NCBI RefSeq assembly: GCF_016545825.1
Contig: NC_052613.1
Location: 7,874,001 to 7,938,000, forward strand
DNA: 64,000 nt
Reading direction: 5' to 3'
Source: Eucalyptus grandis
Taxonomy: Eukaryota; Streptophyta; Magnoliopsida; Myrtales; Myrtaceae
The notes beneath the pieces were generated by a model that did no database searches, had not been told where the DNA came from, and was given only the letters and a program-made list of their open reading frames with translations. The translations under genes and the position numbers were made by a program. Numbering within the stretch: the stretch's first letter is position 1; every line of letters begins with the position of its first letter. Positions 56,786 through 64,000 of the stretch are shown in pieces.

Positions 56786-57700
56786 GGATGTGTTTAGTCA
56801 GTTGGATATAACTCTATACTATATCCTATATGATATTTCGGGGCAATGCAAAATTTGATGTCTGGATATTAACCTAACATGGTCCAAATAAAAAGGTCTC
56901 ACCTAGGTTCAGGTATTGTCATAATGCTTATTTCTCTTCCGTCTCCCCTCCATCCACTCATGAATGCGACCCTACCTTCCGTCACCACTTTTTCATGCAT
57001 GCAGTTACCATTGTCTCCATGATTTTGACCTCCCCATTGCCTCCATTGCCGCCAACAGTCGAGACGATGAGTGACAACGTTTGTTCCTCGTGTCCTCGGC
57101 GGGCTCTAGCTCCGTCTCCGTGAGAGCACGGTGGCAATGGGAGGTCGCCCTGGTGCCGAGCTTGCTGATGAGCCTGAGCACCGTCTCATTGCCATCGACG
57201 AGGCTCGTCGTGGTGTCAAGCTCTAGAGGATGATGTCAAGATCTCGGCCCAAATCTAGTAGGTGCAATTAGGATCATGTCGAGATCTGAAGTTCGCCGAT
57301 GAATTACAATGTGGTGGGTGATAAATGGACAGATATAAGGTTCTTTCATGGCGAAGCTCAACTCAACCTTGGCCATGGACCTCAATGGCCATAAGATAGG
57401 AGGCCAACAAACTCGGAGAGAGAGAGAGAGACGGATGATACCGACAGCGCTTAGCGTCGATGTTGACCTAATAAGAAGCAGCGGAAGGCATCGATGACAT
57501 CAACCGAGGGTCGATGAAAATCGCGCAGAGGTAGGGGGGAGAAGAGAGAAGAATTTGTGTTCAGACAATACGGCACCATGTCTATATCTATATTATAGAC
57601 GAACATTTACTAAATATATTGCAAATCTCATTATATCCTTATTCTATCCAATCTCATCCTAACGCGTAAAAATATCTGAATGATCAAACGCGGCCTATAG
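56786..57700. mobile_element. Non-autonomous terminal-inverted-repeat element with GC-rich core
   Basis: Left end AGGATGTGTTTAGTCAGTTGG and reversed right end AGGCCGCGTTTGATCATTCAG are similar; both continue into ATATA-rich text. The core (56935-57540) is GC-rich, with repeated CGAGG/CTCG-type words and a (GA)n run at 57418-57431, and has no transposase. The target duplication is not resolved. Confidence 0.5.
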
Positions 57701-58078
57701 TGTTAACAAATGGGAAAATGCAGGATAGGACACGGACAGTGTAGAATATTGGTCGACATGCCAAAGAAGACTACGGCAGATATATACATGCATACATATA
57801 TTCAGATTCGAAGAGTTCACATCGGGTGCGCGCCAAGAACAGAATAAGATTACACTTCCTGTGCCTACCATCATTTCAATGGGCCAAAATGGCGACACAA
57901 AAGAGACAAAGCCAAAGGAAAAGGGAAAAGAAACCAAGAGAATTTGATCGAGAATTTTCTTCCCATGGCAAACAGGGTTCGAAATATAACAAGATGCCGC
58001 ATACGGGGAAGAATAGGAAACCGAGAAAAGAAGAAAGAACCCGAGAAGAAAGGCAGCGAATTCTCCAGAAAAAGCCAT
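57695..58078 (-). other. Unrecognised open frame with signal-peptide-like start
   Basis: 127 codons starting MAFSGEFAAFLLGFFLLFSV, a hydrophobic stretch ending in small residues that would suit a secretory signal. It continues SYSSPYAASCYISNPVCHG. No family is recognised, the C-terminal half looks random, and a plus-strand frame overlaps fully. Coding is doubtful. Confidence 0.2.
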
Positions 58079-58159
58079 TCCGTGGCGATGATTTCGTGGA
58101 AAGGTCAGAGTGGAAAAGAACTATTTTGAGGTTCGATATGGTGGTGAATCCTTAGCCTC

Positions 58160-59048
58160 TGGTACGATGAGAATACGATGTTTGAGGTTTCAGATTCGCT
58201 CACGCACCACTAACCATTTGTGAGCGCATCACTTGAGCTCGAGCCTGTCTTTTGCAAATTAAACGAGAGTTCTTGAAATCGAGAATAGATGGAGGAATCC
58301 TACCCCTGTCCTTCTGCTAGCAAATCAAGATGCGGACCCTATGATCAACTACCGTTTGCAATGCCTCAAAGGCATTTGTTAAGTGGCTAATTGAGAACAT
58401 CTTGCAATGTTCAACATGCTTTCTTTTTTCATCTTTTAAGTCCTCCGAGCGTATTAACATGAATTGAACTATGTGAACGTGACCATTCTTTAATTTGCAA
58501 AAAATCAAAACGATTCACAAGAAAAATGTTGACCACCTAGTGCGATGGATCTAATGGCAAAAGGGTCACACCTCATGAGTTTAAAGGGTTCAAAATTTTA
58601 TAAGTTCGAATCATGTGTGAGTAAGCTTTTGACCAGGTCGTGCCTTTGGTATTTGCTCTTCCATCTTGACCTTTGGTACGTTGGAGAGACTATGACGGTG
58701 GATTCAAACACCTAAAGTGAACCAAGAAGCTATAACTCGAAACAGAGGAGACCGTCCCACCCTTTAGCCCATTGGAAAAAAAAAAACAAGAGAGAAGAAG
58801 AGAGAAAGATCACTCTATGCTTTGAAAACGGCAAGTATCTCATCATTTCGTGCCAATCCTTCACCAACCTCTTCAGCCAACGACTAACCGAGAGGGGATC
58901 ACCCACCTTATATAAAATTGCATTACCCTAATCTCTAGTCAAAGTGCGATTACGTCTTTCATCTTAGACCATCATTAAAATTCCATTTAGCTTTCATACA
59001 AATCAAACCCATCATTTTGCTCAGTCGAGCAAGTATGTCCGGTGATAT
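58160..59048. other. Gene-free stretch
   Basis: Nothing firm. A tRNA-like AAGTTCGAATCATGTG at about 58600 could be a SINE B-box but lacks a convincing A-box and tail. Confidence 0.35.
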
Positions 59049-59265
59049 CGTGTTTTAGAATGCATTGAATCTATGGGATCCCCGTACAACTAGAATTTTT
59101 CTTTAATACGGATTATCTAAAATAATTTGATCAGCATAAATATCTACCCATCATATGGTGTTTTAGAATGCATTGAATCTACGGGATCCTCATACAACTA
59201 GAATTTTTCTTTAATATGGATTATCTAAAATAATTTGATCAGCATAAATACCTACCTAAAATTGA
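59049..59265. repeat. Two-copy tandem duplication of about 109 bases
   Basis: GTGTTTTAGAATGCATTGAAT through GATCAGCATAAATA(T/C)CTACC occurs at 59049 and again at about 59158, with five or so differences. Confidence 0.9.
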
Positions 59266-59269
59266 CATC

Positions 59270-60078
59270 TAATTTTTTTTATGATGTTTCAAAAAAATCT
59301 TGTAACAGAATTGTAAAAAATTAAAAAGTGATATCTTGTAAAAATCTTGTAACGGAATCTTTCAAAAATATCTACCCATCATTTTAAAAATTTGTAAAAA
59401 ATTAAAAAGTGAAATCTTGCTCAAACAGAGCAAATCCAAACAGAATTTAACTTGGGTTGAGCCGATTGAAAAAGAGGTAACTTTGGTGATGGTGGAAAGT
59501 TGATTTCCCCCACCCGGACGGAAATGACAAACTTACCCCGGAGCTCGTTTCTATTTCGACGTCGTTTTACATTTTAAAAAAAAAAAAAAACCAATCTTTT
59601 AACAGAATTGCGATGCTGCCATGGGAATGCGACAGGTGGAGGTAGGAGAGTTGACGAGATGGTTGCGTTGGAACTAGAGGATCTGTGTCGTTCGGTTCGC
59701 TTGCTGCGAAACCAAATCATTGTCGGCTGCAAAAAGAAAAAATAAAAATTATGACGTGTCCCTAGTCCTCATGGGACTTGGGAAAAAATAATAAATTCCG
59801 ATTTCTCCTTTCTAGAATTTAATATGAGAAAAAGAAATACATTTTCTTTTCAAACATATTTAAATAACAACATCTTCATATACCAGTCACTCACTGATGA
59901 TGCGTTTTTAATAAGTGAAAATGCTCAAAGGAAATGTGGTGCGTTGCTTGGTCGTGCTAAAACTTGTGCCATAACTTTCCCGGCTGGCTGCTAGCATATT
60001 GGTTGAAATGTGAAGACGAATTTACAAAACTTGAACTTTTGGGTCATAGGCCACTAAGAGTAGTCATGGCTCGTTTAA
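59270..60078. other. Gene-free stretch
   Basis: AT-rich with an A run at 59575-59592. No gene or element is recognised. Confidence 0.35.
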
Positions 60079-60540
60079 GGTATATTTGGTAACGTGCTAA
60101 AGAGTACTTGATTAATAGAATAAAATTCATTTAGTAACGGGAATAGATTTTGAATATTATCAATAAATAAAAAATAATTGCTAATTCTAGAATTAAGCTA
60201 AATCATTTTTTTTTGCTTCTTTTCTTTTTCCCTTCTTATTTCTCTAACTCGTCGCCAACACAGTAATGGCCGGCGGCCAACTAGACGACATTCAGAAGCC
60301 TCGCCAGGCCAAGTCGAGCCTCTCCGGCGAGGCCGAGCCTGGTAGCAGCTGGGCGAGGCTCCCTGCGGCTCTCGTGTGGCCGGTCGTCGGCTGCCGCCGA
60401 GGTTCGAAACCGGTCAGAAGAAGAAGAAAGATCAAAAGAACAGGAGAATGTCCTATAAAATTATTAAACTTCCCCGGTGAAATGATATCTTTTGTAATCA
60501 TTAGTATTCTGCGGAATGGGGAAAGAGGAAGAACAGGTAC
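60079..60540. mobile_element. Partial hAT-like/MITE element with GC-rich core
   Basis: Begins TATATTTGGTAACGTGC, AT-rich to 60240, then a GC-rich core at 60265-60415 with GCCAGGCC, GGCGAGGCCGAGCC and GGGCGAGGC words, and an AT-rich exit. Its layout parallels 61353-61865. The right end is not clear. Confidence 0.4.
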
Positions 60541-60964
60541 GTCTTAGCCCTGACCAGCTACGCCCATCAAACTTGGAGAGGACGGGGCGGAGGCTGGCCT
60601 TGCGTCTCCACTCCCCTCCACAGCAGTGATTTGTAGTACAGAGCAGGCCGAGAGAGAGAGAGAAGAGAGAGGGAGAGGTGTCGGTGTGAAGTTCAAGGGG
60701 GCCCGAGATGGGAAAGAGAATCTCCTGCTGCTGATTCTCTTCCCATGGTTGGGGTGGAGTGCGCTGGCGGTCGTGCTGCAGCAGGAGAACTAGACCTGGA
60801 CCCAAAAAAAGCAAAACTCGATTCTCTCTATTTCTCTCGCGCGCCTAATCATGACAACGTCTGACGCGCCGCTCTCGGCCACGGCGCGGCCAGGCCGACT
60901 AGCAACGGCGGGTGCTGGTGGTGGTGATGATGACGACGGCGGCGATTTACATGGGGTCGTGCCC

Positions 60965-60999
<35 letters not shown>

Positions 61000-61350
61000 A
61001 CTCTAGTCCAACCTGGTGGAGCAGCAGCAGATCTTTTAGCAACTCTTGCAAGCCACAAGACGAAAAAAGGCTGCTGCAGATATTCTCTCTTCTCTCTCTT
61101 CGCTTGATTCTGGAAAATCTCTCTGACACGCTTTATTTCGGCAGCCCCGGTCAAACCTCCCATAATAAATAACACGACAGGGATGCGAACTGGGGTCTTT
61201 GCAGGAAGGAGGAAAAGACGACAGGAGGTGGTGGGAGCGATCCTAGATTTTGCTTCTTCATAATATTTCACTGTTTCTTCTTCATATACTTCTCCGATGA
61301 ACGGTTTGTAACTGAACAATTCAGTTGCCTACTGAAGTTGCCTGAAAATA
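60541..61350. other. GC-rich unassigned stretch with CT/GA simple repeats
   Basis: Contains (GA)n at 60650-60680 and (CT)n at 60967-60999, and reads like a 5' UTR or promoter on the minus strand. No exon can be assigned. Open frames on both strands overlap and are unrecognised. Confidence 0.35.
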
Positions 61351-61352
61351 AA

Positions 61353-61865
61353 GTATGGATCTGCTTGGTAACAGAATTGAGAATTAAAAAAATAAAAATT
61401 ATTCTGTTAAATAACTTTATAATCAAGCCCGAATCATTTTTTTTTTTTTTTTTAATTTTTTTTTCTCTTCCTCTTCTTATTTAATCAATCGTCATCCACA
61501 ATGATGATGGGTAACCAATCAGACGAGGTCCCATGACCTCGCCAGTCCATGGTGGGCCCACGAGGCTCCTTAGAGGCCGATGAGGTTGCTAACTCTCGTT
61601 GAGCTAGTCTCTAGTCACCATTGTGGTCGACAACGAGACTATATGAAGAATAATGAAATGAAAAATAAAAAATGTAGTAAATTTATTTAAAAATCAAAAA
61701 ATATTTAAATATCATATCAAACGCATTTCTATATCAATAATAAAAAATTTATACAATTATCAAATACTTTTAAATCCTTATAAGCTTATTTAGGGAATAG
61801 GATTATAAAAATCATTTCTGAAAAGAAATTATTCCCAAAACAAAATGATTACCAAATGTATTCTA
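61353..61865. mobile_element. MITE-like element
   Basis: Left GCTTGGTAACAGAATT and right AATGATTACCAAATG are imperfect inverted ends. The flanking AT-rich arms enclose a GC-richer core (61495-61640) with GACGAGGTC/CCTCGCCAG/GAGGCTCC words. About 0.5 kb, no coding. Confidence 0.55.
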
Positions 61866-61869
61866 ATCA

Positions 61870-62885
61870 TCTCTTCTTTTTCCTTTAGGGTCACTAGCTT
61901 AATATATATTGCCACCAACATTCAAAGACATTTGATCCTAGCATTGCCACCTCGATAGCAATTAGAAAACACGATCTCCCTGCTCTCTCTAAATCTAGAT
62001 TCTAGATTTGACATTGCCTCGGTAGTGCTCGCCTCTATCTAGAATCTCTTGCAACGAGTTGCAATGAGGTCGTGGGATCAGGGCATTACTAATGAGATTT
62101 ACCGTGGCGGTGGTTATGTCTATAGTTGTAGTTGTAAAATTTAGAATGTTGGGATGATACTTAAGTGATTGCCGTGATGTTTATTGAGGATGAAGGTGGC
62201 AGAGAGGCGATAGTGACTTGATGGTGGAATGGAGAGATCACAATGGACGGCAAGTGGTTGGCGATGGTGGTGCAACTATGGCTTTGATGGCAGCGGGGCG
62301 GCACAACCGTGATATGTTTCCAAATGCAATTACAAAAATATGGGTGTCTATATGTCCTTGATCCCATTACAAGATGCATTTTAGTAGGATTTAACAAAAA
62401 AATTCAAAAGATGGAGTTATGGTGAGCGAATGGCTTAAAACTTTCTTCAAAGTTCAAACTACGAATTGTATCACACTAAATTAATATATTGAAAATTAAA
62501 TTATTAAATTACCGAATCTCGAAAATAGAAAAGAAGAAAAAGAAGAAGAAGACAAAACGGTAAAAAAAATGCAACTTCTTTAGTAGAATGGGAATGATGG
62601 CCTTGTTTTGTGTCTTTTTCCCCTATTAGAGAGAGAGAGAGAAACTTCCATTGTCCATTTTCAAGTTTTATTATGTTTAGGAATAGCGAGTTGAATAATT
62701 TCTTAATTCACACAATAAATAATCAATTAAGCTTAGTTATGAGATTTTGTGACCAGATTTGAAAAACTAATATGGATGAATTCAAGAACAACAACCAAAT
62801 AATGAGATGATAGCACGAGATGCTTCAAACACCATATCAAGCTTTCGATAAACTTTGATTTTTGGCTAGCCTAGCACTAATTCTT
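61870..62885. other. Gene-free stretch
   Basis: No gene recognised; a (GA)n run lies at 62629-62641. The text at 61920-62300 resembles a GC-richer element core but its termini are not clear. Confidence 0.35.
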
Positions 62886-62889
62886 CAAT

Positions 62890-63640
62890 ATATTTCTTGC
62901 TAAACTTAGCCTCCAAGTAGGTGGCAAATACAATATCCATGAGTCTTACTGGTCTCTTGATATTTCGAAAATCGGGCTCATCAAATATTTACATTTTGAC
63001 CCCAGTATACAATTCTTATAAGGAAAAATGACACAAATTATCTTTCAACTTTTGTCCAATATGCTATGTCATTCCTATACTTTTAATTTTTACAATGTTG
63101 TTCCTAAATCTTGATATAATGCTTTGTTCAAATATGCAATGTCATCCGTGAACTTTAATTTGTTCAGTATAATTTATGAACTTTGATTTAATGTTCAATG
63201 TAGTTCTTGAACTTTTAAAAAATTTCATATATTCAATGGGTTACCTTGAACGTTTATTCATAGTTTATGGATAACATGAACGAATAAAAAATCTAAGGAT
63301 GGCATTGCACACCAAACTAAAATCCATAGATTGCATTGACTTGATTAAAGAAGTTCGGAGATGATATTGCACATCAAATCAAACTTCAGAAACCATACGT
63401 GCCATTATCTCTTCTTCTAATAAGTGGCAATCCGAATGGCCCGATTAAACCGTTGTATTGGATTGGGGGTGTACTTCTATATTTGGTGACATCCTTAAAG
63501 ATCAAAATCAAGAAACCCCCAGCCAATTTTCCCAGTGGAGATCCAAGCAAATTCCTCGAGTATGGTATACATAGTTGACAACCTAAATCCCTTGAGAACA
63601 CACATCCTCCAAACAATGCAACAACTTCCCAGAGTACATA
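62890..63640. repeat. Duplicate D2, partner of 45390-46180
   Basis: Carries GGCAAATACAATATCCATG, a degraded family-1 fold-back (63020-63410), then TGTACTTCTATATTTGGTGAC, CCCCCAGCCAATTTTCCCAG and ATAGTTGACAACC in the same order as the 45-46 kb copy. Confidence 0.65.
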
Positions 63641-64000
63641 TGAGAGCATTACCAAGCACACATACATTCTCCATTTATGTCATTACCCCTTCTTCTAATA
63701 AGCAGCAATCTCCGAGTGCCCCAATTAGTCATTCCAATCAGAACGGGGTTATACTTCCATTTTCAATCAACCAAATTCCTATATCGGCACACATCCCATA
63801 TGGACAAACGTCTTCTACAGGAAGCAACAGCTTAAACAATCAAATTCTTAGATGGACACAAATCCAGTGACAGCTTAAACAACCATTTCCACATGGATAC
63901 AAATGCTCTATTAGATGCAACGGTTTTTAAGTATGTTGCCAAAGTACATATGAGAGCATTTCCAAGCACATACACATTTTTCCATTTGTGCCATGTCCCT
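63410..64000. repeat. Two-unit tandem repeat of about 280-310 bases
   Basis: TTCTTCTAATAAGTGGCAATC (63413) recurs as TTCTTCTAATAAGCAGCAATC (63690). AGTACATATGAGAGCATT followed by ACCAAGCACA (63633) recurs as AGTACATATGAGAGCATTTC at 63944. The window ends within the second unit. Confidence 0.75.

Noticed and set aside
57826..58155. Plus-strand frame very rich in Lys/Arg/Glu
   Set aside because: Purine-rich DNA gives such frames by chance; no domain, no splice context, and an overlapping minus frame exists.
58545..58700. Possible SINE (TTCGAATCATG B-box-like word)
   Set aside because: No convincing A-box, no tail, no target duplication.
60849..61319. Minus frame of 156 codons with a His run and (RE)n
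   Set aside because: Low-complexity translation of (CT)n and GTGATGATG simple sequence; no recognisable domain.

Overview
This is nuclear DNA of a flowering plant, probably a woody eudicot. Split, low-density genes carry plant splice sites, a type I MADS-box family and a CYP78A P450 remnant are present, and mobile DNA (copia LTR element, LINEs, tRNA-derived SINEs, a Mutator-like element, solo LTRs, fold-back elements) fills most of the sequence. GC-rich cores inside AT-rich terminal-repeat elements near 57 kb and 60-62 kb remind me of Myrtaceae such as Eucalyptus, but that is a low-confidence inference.

Layout. 1-2.7 kb: decayed LINE. 2.75-8.2 kb: a type I MADS-box gene on the minus strand (3683-4852) coding for two tandem MADS-like domains; its upstream region is repeated as four to five units to 8.16 kb. 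9.9-12.2 kb: a copy of the 3' part of a mitochondrial rhomboid-protease locus. 13.3-14.5 kb: a SINE and a Mutator-like element with long terminal inverted repeats. 15.6-21.6 kb: a LINE interrupted by a copia element (15906-20651, 5-bp target duplication). 22.5-23.0 kb: a solo LTR rich in heat-shock-element-like motifs. 23.2-25.2 kb: another duplicated flank and a MADS pseudogene. 25.3-33 kb: short repeat copies and three 5'-truncated LINE ends. 33-39.6 kb: the complete eight-exon RHOMBOID-like 12 (PARL-type) gene on the minus strand. 41.7-43.0 kb: a single-exon mTERF gene on the plus strand. 47.3-47.9 kb: a broken CYP78A exon. 48-50 kb: nested repeats with a textbook SINE. 50.1-53.4 kb: a third rhomboid fragment, then MADS tails and a MADS pseudogene. 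54.4-55.3 kb: LINE. 56.8-64 kb: non-autonomous terminal-repeat elements and a degraded duplicate of the 45-46 kb region.

Two host loci, the rhomboid gene and the MADS family, have been copied in pieces around the window. At two places (about 3 kb and 52 kb) a piece of rhomboid 5' sequence is joined to a MADS C-terminal tail, so a chimeric block was itself duplicated. The rhomboid and mTERF genes are well preserved except for one or two small indels each. These are either recent inactivations or base errors in the assembly, and no gene other than the double-MADS gene can be called intact from this sequence. I see no operon-like cooperation, no functional RNA gene and no CRISPR array.
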